NCBI GenBank assembly: GCA_022497155.1
Contig: MU385768.1
Span: forward strand, 124,001 to 188,000
From: Whalleya microplaca
Lineage: Eukaryota; Ascomycota; Sordariomycetes; Xylariales; Xylariaceae
Direction of reading: 5' to 3'
Length of the DNA: 64,000 nucleotides
The notes beneath the pieces were generated by a model. It searched no databases, had not been told where the DNA came from, and was given only the letters and a program-made list of their open reading frames with translations. Below are positions 1-10,225 of the stretch, one piece after another. Position 1 is the first letter of the stretch, and each line of letters begins with the position of its first letter. The translations under genes and the position numbers were made by a program.

Positions 1-1379
1 TCTTGTCCCTTGGATTCTGTGGTAGTAGGCTCAGGGCTGGGTTCAGCCAGACTGGCTTCAGCCGTTTTAGCATCCGAGGTTTCAGTAGTTTCTTCGCTTG
101 TAGAGGTCTGTTCGAGTGGTCTGGCTGCCACATTATCACTTGCCGGCTTAGCTTCCTCTTCGTCTTCTTCTTCCCTAGCTATCTCTTCTTGTGTTTTAGG
201 TTCTGCGGTGGTAGGCTCAGCTGCTTTTGTGGTAGGAGATGGTACTGGACTATCGTCACTTTCTTTCGTATTTGTGTCTTTAGTTGTTTCTTCTTCTGCC
301 TTGGGTTCTGCTCTAGTAGGCTTAGATGTCTCCGTGTTGGGTGATGTTGCTGGACTGCCGTCATTCTTTTCCGACTCAGCTAGTTCCTCGGCCCCATCGC
401 CGGGTGAACTTTTGGGTGTTTCCTCCTGTTGGGCTGATTTATCACTCTCACCCCCGGTATCATTCTCGCCTCTAGTATCGTTTCCGGAGCCGCCCCCATT
501 CACACCATTACTGTCCCTAGTGGTAGCAGTATTGGAGTTAGCAGGAGCACCATCATCAGCAGAGGTGATGGAGCTCACCGCAGAACCATTGCCAGGAGGG
601 GAATTTCCACCAGTAGGGGGCCCGCCATCGGCGGAAGAACCAGTAGCCGGAGGCGGCTCATTAGTAGTTTCATCGCCGGCCGGTTGGCCTCCTGCAACAC
701 CACCGTCACCGCTACCGCCGCCACCATCCAAAGAAGCATTACCACTAGCACCGGCACTACCAGCACCACCAGCACTACCAGCACCACCAGCACTACCAGC
801 ACCACCAGCACTACCAGCACCACCAGCACCACCAGCACCACCAGCACTACCAGCACCACCAGCACCACCAGCACTACCAGCACCACCAGCACTACCAGCC
901 CCAGTTTCAGCGCCCTCACCATCCTCAGGCCCGCCACCACCATCACTGCCGGTGCCACCGTGGTCCCCGGACCCGGCAGCGGAAGCAGCACTGCTCCCAG
1001 CTCCAGCTCCAGCCTCAGACCCAACCCCAGCAGCCTCTCCATCCTGATGCCCCCGACCCGGTCCAAACCTCTCCATTATCTCCCTCGTACTCGGTTTCTT
1101 CCGCCTATTGCTCCCCAACACCTTCGTCACGAACCCCACAAGTCCGCCGGGACCGTGTTCCTTTTCGAAGTCCGCGCGCGCGGCCCTTTCCGCGGCCTTA
1201 AGGTCTGCTTGCGCCTGCTTGCGCGCGGCCTTGAAGGCCTTCTCTTCGCGGGCCATGGTCACCCGCTCCGTGGTCATCCGGTAGAAGTTCCCGTACTTCG
1301 GCGGGGGGCCCATGCCGCCGGCTAGGAGCCACATCGAGAGCGGGATGCGCTTCTCGGGGTCGGGATCAGGCGTGGACAT
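1..1379 (-). CDS. Low-complexity Gly/Ser/Ala- and Glu/Thr/Pro-rich protein, 3' end cut by window edge
   Basis: The minus frame is open from an ATG at 1379 to the window edge, about 459 codons without a stop. The first ~110 residues look like ordinary protein: a short hydrophobic/Gly stretch (MWLLAGGMGPPPKYGNFYR), then a basic, Ala-rich, probably helical segment rich in AARK and AERAAR, ending in a RRKKPSTREI patch. After that comes low complexity: Gly/Ser/Ala, then a (GSA/GGA)n tract, then an acidic Ser/Thr/Pro/Glu region with imperfect repeats around SDDSPVPSPTT and AEPKTQEE. I do not recognise a family. The ordered N-terminus, acidic tail and in-frame repeats favour this strand over the Ser/Pro frame on plus. 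The true C-terminus lies outside the window. No intron is needed in the visible part. Confidence 0.6.
   Translation of the reverse strand, partial: MSTPDPDPEKRIPLSMWLLAGGMGPPPKYGNFYRMTTERVTMAREEKAFKAARKQAQADLKAAERAARADFEKEHGPGGLVGFVTKVLGSNRRKKPSTREIMERFGPGRGHQDGEAAGVGSEAGAGAGSSAASAAGSGDHGGTGSDGGGGPEDGEGAETGAGSAGGAGSAGGAGGAGSAGGAGGAGGAGSAGGAGSAGGAGSAGGAGSAGASGNASLDGGGGSGDGGVAGGQPAGDETTNEPPPATGSSADGGPPTGGNSPPGNGSAVSSITSADDGAPANSNTATTRDSNGVNGGGSGNDTRGENDTGGESDKSAQQEETPKSSPGDGAEELAESEKNDGSPATSPNTETSKPTRAEPKAEEETTKDTNTKESDDSPVPSPTTKAAEPTTAEPKTQEEIAREEEDEEEAKPASDNVAARPLEQTSTSEETTETSDAKTAEASLAEPSPEPTTTESKGQ
752..899 (-). repeat. Coding minisatellite, 9-bp units encoding Gly-Ser-Ala / Gly-Gly-Ala
   Basis: About sixteen 9-bp units alternate between AGCACTACC and AGCACCACC on the plus strand. 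Read on minus they give a run of G-S-A and G-G-A tripeptides of about 49 residues, with no frame break. Units differ only at the middle codon, so the array is probably length-variable between strains. It lies inside the partial gene at the left edge. Confidence 0.9.
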
Positions 1380-1890
1380 ATTGGGGGATGGCAGATGGTT
1401 ATGAATGTCCGAGATGAGATGGGCGGGGAAAATACGAGAGATTAGGGGGGGGGAGGATTGGCAGATCGTGAGGACTGATTACCTATTCTATGTTATAGAT
1501 ACTACGTTGAGATTTGGCTAGGGGGTTAGCAGTAATGGAAGATTACGATATACTGGGGAGGGATAGACAAGTGCTCGTGTACCTTTAGAAATTAGCAATA
1601 TTGGAAAATACGAGGAAACGCGTCAGTATTATGAATGTGTGAATATGAATTCAATTTCCAGCAAACGTGACTCTTCAATATGATTACCATTACCTGCAAA
1701 ACCTAAGTCACCACGTTCAGTCAAACCTGCACTACCATTCCCCACATGTTGAGGCTTGGGCATGCTTTTACTGGTCACTCCAAGGCAATGTTGAGCAAGC
1801 TTATCTTGCTGTCTCGTCCGATCTTGTCATCTCATGTTCCTTGTAAAGCAGTAACGGAGTGAATAACTCATAGTTGCACGTGTCAGAAGA
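1380..1890. other. Intergenic, nothing recognised
   Basis: This is the upstream flank of the left-edge gene and the downstream flank of the next minus gene. It holds a G-rich run near 1446-1454 and AT-rich DNA. No open frame or RNA gene is visible. Confidence 0.6.
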
Positions 1891-2652
1891 TCAAGAGATC
1901 CTCCGCCGCTTAGGAGACGGAGTCTGCTCTTCAGGTTCGCCAGGAGTTACTGTCGAAGGGTCGGAATTGTTATTGGCCGGGGGCGGCCTGCTATTACCCA
2001 AGCTGGTCGAGGACTTGTCGGATTGTGAACCATCACGAGGGGCCGAGTCTTCTACAACACCCGCCCGACTCTGATCTCTTACAGCTTGGAATTTAGCTGC
2101 CAGGAACTGCGGGGGGCAGTTGGTATGGGCTTCTGGCGCGTATAGGGGTGAGGGGGGCCTGGCCGAGTGCCTGGAGGTATTATAAGCCACGGTTGTAGCA
2201 CCAGTAGGTTCGAAGGGGTCGTCGTAGTCACCCAGCATGTGCTGAGGATGAGGATGCCGGCTGGCAGGGGTCGGCGTCGAACAAAGCACAGCTGGACTGT
2301 TCCTCGGTACAACCGGCATCCCTCCTTGCTCCATGTCTTCCCTCATTTGGCGTAGCTCGCCCATTTGGTTGCATGCAGACGCACTCATATTCGTATACGT
2401 CGGGCTATAAAAGGGATCATCGCTGTCTTTGGGGCTGGCGGAAATATAACCAGGATCCCGGGATATGTTTGCCATCCTGTCGAAGTAGATCTGCGGCCGT
2501 GTGCCGCGAGGAGGGTATCTTGGTGTACGCTGGTGCGGTGAGTTTGCATCCGAGACGAAAGACTCATTGTATGGACTCCTTACCTGAGGCGATGGTGTCT
2601 CATTCTCATGTTCGCCACGTCCAGAAGGACTGCTTGGTACCGGCGGTGACAT
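1891..2652 (-). CDS. Disordered small protein with C-terminal basic motif, 253 aa
   Basis: A single open frame starts at an ATG at 2652 and ends at 1891. The product is rich in Pro, Ser, Asp and Asn throughout, with no membrane segment or recognisable fold. It ends in a short basic cluster (SPKRRRIS) that could act as a nuclear localisation signal. The segment around MGELRQMREDMEQGG could form a short helix. I do not recognise the family. The uninterrupted frame, codon choice and basic terminus argue for a real gene, but it could also be one exon of a longer gene. It is transcribed in the same direction as its neighbours. Confidence 0.5.
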   Translation of the reverse strand: MSPPVPSSPSGRGEHENETPSPQVRSPYNESFVSDANSPHQRTPRYPPRGTRPQIYFDRMANISRDPGYISASPKDSDDPFYSPTYTNMSASACNQMGELRQMREDMEQGGMPVVPRNSPAVLCSTPTPASRHPHPQHMLGDYDDPFEPTGATTVAYNTSRHSARPPSPLYAPEAHTNCPPQFLAAKFQAVRDQSRAGVVEDSAPRDGSQSDKSSTSLGNSRPPPANNNSDPSTVTPGEPEEQTPSPKRRRIS

Positions 2653-3446
2653 GACGGCAGCGTGAGAAGAGCAGTGATGCCGACTTGAAATTACGAACTA
2701 CTGATTTCAAGATTAAAGCCTTCAGCTGGAAAACTTTGTAAGAAGCTCAGTCAATCAGAAAATTCCTGGTGGCGACCGACACAATGACTCTTGGTGTTGG
2801 CTGCTGATGGTGGGTGGTGGGTAGACTGAAAAGTCTGTGTATGCATTTAAGTACCTACCAATGTACTGAATATTCTTGCAATAGGCTCAACGTCTCTGCA
2901 GTTATCGTTCCTATATTATGATAAGCAGATATCGACACCGTTTGGCCCTTGAATGTATTTCAATCCTTATTGCTTGTATCCAGAAGGCTTACTCATAAGA
3001 CCGCTTGAGCCCCTTTCTTTTGGTTGCTTCCCATTGACAAGCAGGGTTTCCGTACATTGTCTTGTTGGTTGCAATTAGATAGAAAGCAATTAGCTATCCT
3101 CGGACTCACTGAGCCGTCTCTTCACCTTTTGAATCCGTACCTGCCTCTTCTTCTTACATTGAGTGAATTCCTCTCCTTTGATTCCTAGCTTAAATTCACG
3201 CCGCTATCAGGCAGCCCGTCGACCCCTAGTTCAGCCCCCCCTGCATCATTCTCCCCTCAGCCCGATCGTTTTTACGCTTCGCGTTCGCATACAATTAATT
3301 CTTTACCCAGAAGACGCACAGGAAGCATCAGCATAAACATTTGTTAGCTGATCTGTGTCTACAGATCCTCACTGTCTGGTAGCTTACGCAAAATCGAACG
3401 TCTCCGATCCCACTTAAACAGAGCCTCAAGACATTTGCTGACCCGT
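2653..3446. other. Intergenic, nothing recognised
   Basis: This separates the start of the 253-aa gene from the 3' end of the ferroportin gene. A pyrimidine-rich stretch at about 3115-3260 is the only compositional feature. No convincing coding frame is present. Confidence 0.5.
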
Positions 3447-5289
3447 TTATCGCGCCCAGAACTTCTCCCAGTGAACCAAATGGCCTCTTTGCCTCCGAAC
3501 CCATACTGCATACATGGCCCAACTGATGACCACGATCACACCGCTTGCCAAAGCAAGCCACTTGAATTGTTCAGTGTAAGGGAAGGCAATCGCTGCACCA
3601 GCCCCAAGGAGCTCGAATATATTCACCACAGAGTTTTCGACACCGGCAAAGCTAGAGCGCTGATGTTCGACAACGAGAGTCTGTGTGAGTTGCTGGGTAG
3701 TAAGATCAAAGATCCATACACCGAATCGTGAAAAGGCCAGGAATGAGAACATAACGACACTCCAACCCACATCTGGTGTAATCTTTTCGACTATTATCTG
3801 TCGGAAAGAAAGAGGTGAGCTGTCGCCTTCGTCTCTTTGTGCTGAAATTGCCCATAGAGCAAGGACTACTGGTATCTACTGTCTTATCAGTACGCAGATA
3901 CAAGCATATAAGTAAGGATTCCTAGATACCGTGTTGATGATCTGGAAGCTGATACCCCAAAGGCCAAATCGTTGAAGTCCAGTTAAAGTCTGAACATCTC
4001 GGGTTACCTCCTGACGGCCGGCAATCAAACCAACGCTTGATTCATCTTCTCCGTCTAGTCCGGAAGGGGGAACGTGGTGACGACCTGTTTTCCCCATATA
4101 CACGACGCCGCGGGGCGTCACGACAGTGCTACTAATCTCAAATACGGAGCCAATAGCCCTGGCGATGGTGATGGTGTTAAGTGAGTAGCCTATGTTAATC
4201 AAGTACGTAACAAATGTTGCTCTCCAGGTCAGCATATTGAAATGCAGGATCGCCAGTGCCAGCGAGGGCATCCAGACAGAGGTGCTGAAATACATTTCAA
4301 ACCCACTGAAGTACTGACGCGCCCGAGCACTTAGCGACAGAGACACTACATGAGGCTCTTCGTCAGTCTGTCGCGGAGTTATCGCTCGCGGGGCTTGTAA
4401 TACTCGGCTGCCATTCCATACTCTCTTTGCAGAGAAGATCTCGATTGGAATACTGACGAGGCTGGTCAAACCCGTAAATATGACCCCTACGCGCACTGAA
4501 CCAATGGCGGATATAACGACTGATATTAAGATGGGCGAAATCAGCTTGCAGATGAGGTCAATTCTCCTCATCACTGCGTTCAGGTGGGTTAGATCATAGG
4601 GTCTACCCGCAGGGGCAGCCACCGTAACAACCCAGTCTCGCTCCATCGAGATGAGATTGCCAGAAGAGCTCAGGCGTTCGATTATGCCCAACGTTATGGC
4701 AAGGGTAAAGGCAAAGCCTTTGAGGATATGGTTCGTTGGCAGAACAAAAGCAGCATCAGGCCCTACCAGGTCCTCCTGGCTTAGGATCAGGAGCCAGAGA
4801 AATGATCCAAGGATAACGGAGCCGCGATTGCACACGATGGTCGAAAGCAGAGTGCGAAGCCTACTGGGAGAGTGTTGTACCCAATGGCCAACTGAACTAG
4901 AGAATAGGATCATCGCAAAGTAGACTATAACCATACTACAAGCTAATGTCAACGGCGACCGGATAAGTTATACCCTACTGAAACATTTGTAGATCTGGAG
5001 TGTAGAGAACCGGTCCATTGGCTTACCGCAGCGCTGCCGCCACTAATGTGCCCGGATACGCCGCCGCTGTAAATAAAATCTATGTCACTGTTAGTATACA
5101 GGTGGAAAGAGAGTCTGGGACAGGGGCCTATACGGCGGCAAATTCATAACCGCGGGCGTTCCACGTGGAAAACGCATGGCTTACATAGAGGTTAAGCGCT
5201 TGCGATCGAGTAAGATCGACAGGGGCTTCCTCATCAGCAATGATACCGTAGTATTCGTCCGTTACTTGCAAGTCGTCGTTGCTATCCAT
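3447..5289 (-). CDS. Ferroportin-family (SLC40) metal exporter, 547 aa, four exons
   Basis: The family exports ferrous iron through a 12-helix MFS-like membrane protein. Exons on minus are 5289-5134, 5079-5027, 4935-3930 and 3875-3447. All three introns (54, 91 and 54 nt) restore the frame and give 547 aa. Family landmarks are visible: LYVSHAFSTWNARGYEFAA at the first helix, ERDWVVTVAA followed by LNAVMRRIDLICKLISPI (the conserved N-x4-RRID loop), and SRFGVWIFDLTTQQL in the second half. An alternative TTG-initiated frame begins at 5334, but the first ATG is at 5289. The central loop is soluble and charged, as in other members. Substrate iron is inferred from the family; membrane location (plasma or vacuolar) cannot be read from sequence. 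No other iron gene adjoins it. Confidence 0.92.
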
Positions 5290-8200
5290 TTCGGTTGAAT
5301 CTAGAGGGATGACCCCAAGCAGCGAGACAGGCAACTAATTGATGGGTATCAAAGCCTGCTTCAAATCACAAAAGTTCATGGTGAGGCACTATATATTCAG
5401 ACTTGGAGGCGTCGCAATAGAAGGTGCTGAGGTGAGTGGTGAGCCGAAGTCATTGAGTCACACTGAAAGTCGTTATAGTTATTCACCAATTCGCAATCGA
5501 GACGCTAGAGCTACTGTGGAAAGTGGCGGGGTTCCCGGCCGGTCGCCGGAGCTGCACGGTCCAGAATTCGGAGTCGGCTCATCTACCTATCTCTTGGCTG
5601 TAGGCCCCGAGTGTGAAAAGAATACTGCCACGTGGTAATACTAATACGACTGTATAAATATACATATATCCTTTAAGACTTGTTGATCTAATGGTACTCT
5701 AATTCAATAGTAATATACCATACATCGTCTTCCCTAACCCCAAAGGTCAGTAGTATGATTGTAGTATGCTGCAGTACTCAACTTATATGGTATTTGTAGT
5801 GGTCTAACTATACATACCTAGGCGGTTTACTAATATTCCATACATTAACCAAGACTTGAAAGTGTATACCTATATTAGCCAGTGCAATCCCCGAGATCAA
5901 GGTTGCGGAGGCTTGAAACTAATGGAGCTACCTCACGATGCCGCTAGGCGATTGTTAGAAAGGTAGTAAGTTGTAATAGCTATGTACAAATATCGGAAGA
6001 GGGCGAGGGAAAAGCTGCAGAAATATCGACTTCACGGACACCCAACATTTGAACAGCTAAATGAAACAAATAACTAGCTGTCCAAGTGGTTTTCACAATA
6101 AGAACAACAGCATTGCAATTATCTCGTTGAAAGGGAATTAAATCACACAAGCAGTTGATAGAAAGCGACTTAACTCCCGAGGTCGTCTCTGATTACCCTA
6201 TTAGGTAGGCGGTGAGGTGTGGAAGGTAATCTGGGAGGTATTTTGTACTAATACTGGATTAGACTGTCTCTGAATTAGCAAGTCTTTGACCTTGACTTGT
6301 TCCTTCCTAATGTCGAAGCGGGATTGTATAGAATTTAGACTGTACCTATGAATGGTGTCTGTTGTCAAGTGTTCCCCTTATATGTATGCAAGTCTAGGCT
6401 AATAATGCAGTATTTCATACGAAGGGTGAAATTTAAATAGTGACAGTGGCTTTTTCAGAAACAATGTAGAATCCAGCCTGATGGATGCTTACTCTGAGTA
6501 CGCAAGTAAGGGGTAATTCCGCATGTCGTAGATAAGAGGAGTGATAAGGGGCAAGTACTTCTATTATCTTCCATCTTTGTGGTTCCTCTCCTCTGACTTG
6601 TTTCCCTTCAGCCCTAACCAGGGTTCCTCTGGTGGAAGATGGCCTCTGGAACGAGGCCAGCTTCTGAGTTGTGGGGTGGCCACCAATATTGGCCTCCCTC
6701 CTTCACGCATGCAAGAATCGACATACCACCTACAGAAAGGTGTGAAGATCGTGTTTGATCGGCTATCACCACTCGAGTAATGGTGACATAAGTTCTAATA
6801 ACTGATCGTGGACTCCTTGTTGCTTCCTGTCATTGTGCCTTGGTAGATAGATAGAGGTCGGTATTGCTAGGCCGGAAGATGGACTGTAAAGGGGACCTTC
6901 AGCGTCATCAGCACTATATTTATGGCAACTAGGTGATGAATGGCATGAAGGCATTAAGGTATTGATTGAGGTGGATCATCACATTCTCGTGTTAGTACGT
7001 GTACAGACTATGTAATAGAGACAACGTGAATCGACCATCTAACTCATTTAGGTACTCAGCCACAACTTCGCCAAGATCTTAGCTTCAACTCTAATGCAGG
7101 TCCGAGCTCCGTCAATTGTTACCACTTATACGGGAGACGGGTTTCTATTCTTCTCCTGTAATTGTAGAGACGTTTTGACTAACACAGTATAACTGATTGT
7201 ATTAACTCCTGATCGCAGTCTCTATTTTCTGATAGGGATAACATCAATATGTATTCTCATGCAATTCAATTGAATAGCGCTTTATTCCCGTCATCCCTTG
7301 ATTCTCCTTCTAGAACACTTCCATCCGCAGGACATTGTTTAAGAATGCATTCTTGACCCAGAAATGTACGAATGCTGTTTCTGATAAATTGACCAGGCCA
7401 TGAAACGATAAATACCCTAGTCCCCAGACAAAGCTTTTGTGACCTGAATCAACGGCCACCGATCCTTGACCCCGGCCGGCGATCATACGCATGAGAAAAG
7501 AAGTCTTTACCCGATTCGGCCTCGAATCCCCCCTTGTTTCCTCTTCAACGCGGACGAGCTTCAACTGCATCTGTCACTCACGAACCCTGGGCTGCCTGGG
7601 GTCATACAAGGCGAGCCAGACAAGAAGTCGCTTGTTTCACTATCGCTACAGCCATTTCATCCTGCTCGATAGTATGTACTATCATTCTGCATCGCAGGCG
7701 TGTCTTCCCCTTTCTTACTATTCCGATGAATATATGGAACGCCACATGCATGTGCCTGACGCGACACCCGTCATCGAGACCATACTAGATCGGTACAGTG
7801 TAGGCACTCAAGGCATTGATGAGGGGAGTATCGATGTCGCATAATCTCGAGCCTTGATCTTCAGCCCCTGCGCCGGAGATCTTGAGGCTTTAACACCACT
7901 GTCATGTCACCCTCCCCAAGTGGACACTAGGTGTATATCCACCCTCTCGTTCCCATCTTGACGTGCACTATTCTCTTTCCAGCACCGGCTCCAACCTTGA
8001 CAACCTGTACAGCCTCTGACGCAGTCCTACTTAATAAGACTGTCCGGTCCACACTCACTCCGACTCTTTCTCTCTTCAGACTCTTTCAAAAGTGTCCACC
8101 TCGACCATTCCTCCCCCGGACCTACTAGTTGTCTAACAAGTGTCACTGCTTGATCTTGTTTCTTGTTCTGTTCTTCATGATCCTCCTAGAATAGACCGTC

Positions 8201-8393
8201 CTATCTTTAAGACACAGCCAGCTTGCTGCCATTCGCTTCTTGCCATTCTTAGAACTTGCTACGGGCTGAGCCTCTTTACCACAACTTTAATAATACACAC
8301 ATCATCTCGCCGGCAACTAGTTCTATCAACGTCTCCAAGAACTGAAGCACATCATATCTTCACCTCGTTCAGTGAGATCAAACAAGAAGCAAA
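5290..8393. other. Gene-poor AT-rich stretch with pyrimidine-rich 3' part
   Basis: No frame here has an ATG, sensible composition and splice signals together. Positions 5640-7300 are AT-rich with many TA steps. From about 7900 to 8393 the plus strand becomes pyrimidine-rich, as expected of the promoter and leader of the small gene starting at 8394. A 117-codon frame at 7491-7844 is most likely chance. Confidence 0.5.
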
Positions 8394-8690
8394 ATGCAGT
8401 CGTCACGGTTCCAAACTATCCGCGCCCGCTTCTCTCCCTCGGGTCTCCGTATACCGTTCCGCCGGTCCTCGTCTGCCTCTTCTAGATCAGCAAGCTCCTA
8501 CCACTCATTCGACTCGAGCTCCTCGTCACCCACGCACACCATCAATGCCGTGCTGAGTAGGCAGCCGTCCATCCTGGACTTCGAAGAGGAGAAGAGGACG
8601 TCCGGCGCCGAGCTCGGCATCCTTGAGCCGCGCCCTATCGTCTACTGGAGTGGTGTTGAGGAGCGAATGGGCTCTTTGGGATCTTTCTAA
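8394..8690 (+). CDS. Small Ser/Arg-rich protein, 98 aa, unknown function
   Basis: The ATG at 8394 has a good fungal context (GCAAAATGC) after a long pyrimidine-rich leader. The frame is a single exon of 98 codons. The N-terminal ~45 residues are rich in Ser and Arg with no acidic residue (QSSRFQTIRARFSPSGLR), which resembles a mitochondrial or signal-like presequence but could equally be disorder. The C-terminal half carries a more structured-looking stretch, SILDFEEEKRTSGAELGILE then PRPIVYWSGVEERMGSLGSF. I do not recognise the family. Composition and start context suggest a genuine gene. Confidence 0.6.
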   Translation: MQSSRFQTIRARFSPSGLRIPFRRSSSASSRSASSYHSFDSSSSSPTHTINAVLSRQPSILDFEEEKRTSGAELGILEPRPIVYWSGVEERMGSLGSF

Positions 8691-10225
8691 GCTTCTTATT
8701 GTTGGGCCCTACGCCTACTTGAGGCTGGGATTTTCCATCCATCCACCAAGCACTACAGCGACGGGATGATCTAAACACTACACACCCGGACCACCACCAA
8801 ACGGCGGGGTGTGGCTATGAGGCTTTGCGTAATACACATTGAACGGAGACCCCTGGAGAAGTTCGTTGACGAGACTGGGTCACGATGGTGACGGGACTTA
8901 TTGATTGAGGTCGTCTTTTCACGATGACGATACCATGAACGGGAAACTTGAGAGATTTCAAGATACAGATGACAACACACATATTTAGCGATGGAACTAC
9001 TACACTACTTAGGTCGGGCAGGAACAAAGGTCGAAGGCGCTCGAGGGTCTCGGAAGTTACTTATTACATACAGGAGGGGTTTTTTGACTACTGGAATTTT
9101 TGATACATTTTCAAATATGAATGAAAGGATCGCGGCTCGTCTTGTCTCTTTGGGACAGGCGGCTAGAATGCTAGAATGACTTACAATCATCGTTCCTTGG
9201 TTTGCACAATTTCTTCGTGATACCTATGTCGTGTACTCCGTATTTAGATCATCCAAAGTTTCCCCTGAAATTGTGATAGAGTAAGTTCCAATTTGTAACC
9301 TGAAACCGCAACCATGCTGTAACTGGGACACAGACCCAATTATCCTACAACGAACTCAACCTACCTAGACTGTATTCTGCTATACTATCCGTACATGCGT
9401 ATATTCTTAGCATAATAATTGCCCTTTACATAGTAGTATGCTATGCAGACTGAACTGAGGCTTAGCTAACTAAGCCTGCCATCGCGTACCTAAATGTGCA
9501 TGTAAAAGGTTTCCTTCTATTTAATGTTAGATATCGTAGGTATCTCTTATATTATGCATGCATGAGCATACAGGGCCGACAGCCAGCCGTCTATGCACGC
9601 GAAATCTTTTCCCATCTTTCTCTCTTTTTCTTTCTCCCTGCTTTCGCCTCCCCTTCTCCCCCACTCCCCTATTCTGCCATTACGGCCCTCCTAGTCAACG
9701 GAGAGAGCCAAGACAATAGAAATCGAAAAGCAATATGCCGTTGGTATGGTAGCGCTCTGCCTTCCCTCCAAATGCCTCGGCTCTTCTTCTTCTTCTTCTA
9801 ACTACTTACAAATGCCCTTGGACTTCGAGTCAACAGAAATACGTACAGTAGAGTACAGCGCAGTTGTGCCAAACAAACAAACAGACAGACAGACAGAACC
9901 CGCTCTCAATTCGCGGTGGTGGTATGGTATGGTATAGAAAGATGACGAAAGAAATCCTGTACAACAATGCAAGTTTTCGCTATGTGCCAAAGAACGCCCA
10001 CAATGTTTTGCCTTATCATCCAAGTCGTGATTCCCCCGATTCCTTCCCGAATTTCAAATGCTGTCTTGAGAAACCCACTGGATCTTTTTTTTCTTTCGAC
10101 ATATGAAATTTTGTCCCTGAACATAGATTCTTGGAGACGTCTTTAATTATCATCAACCTTCTTCTCGTAACGTCCCCTTATGTAGTTTATACAGTCCAGT
10201 TATTGTATTGTGAAGTCAACGCGTT
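8691..10225. other. Intergenic between small gene and CCH1 3' end
   Basis: The two flanking genes converge here. A short microsatellite, (AAAC)n followed by (AGAC)n, lies at 9871-9897. Nothing else is recognisable; open frames are short and lack plausible starts. Confidence 0.5.
9871..9897. repeat. Tetranucleotide microsatellite (AAAC)n(AGAC)n
   Basis: Two adjoining perfect tetranucleotide tracts lie in the DNA downstream of CCH1. They are visible directly in the sequence. Confidence 0.9.

Noticed and set aside
10..1047. 345-codon Ser/Pro/Ala-rich plus frame at the left edge
   Set aside because: It is the antisense of the long minus frame. It consists almost only of Ser, Pro, Ala and Leu, as expected when a Gly/Ser/Ala/Glu repeat gene is read backwards, and has no ordered domain.
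5339..5638. 99-codon plus frame next to the ferroportin start
   Set aside because: It begins at TTG, overlaps only promoter DNA and has no protein-like conservation pattern that I can see.
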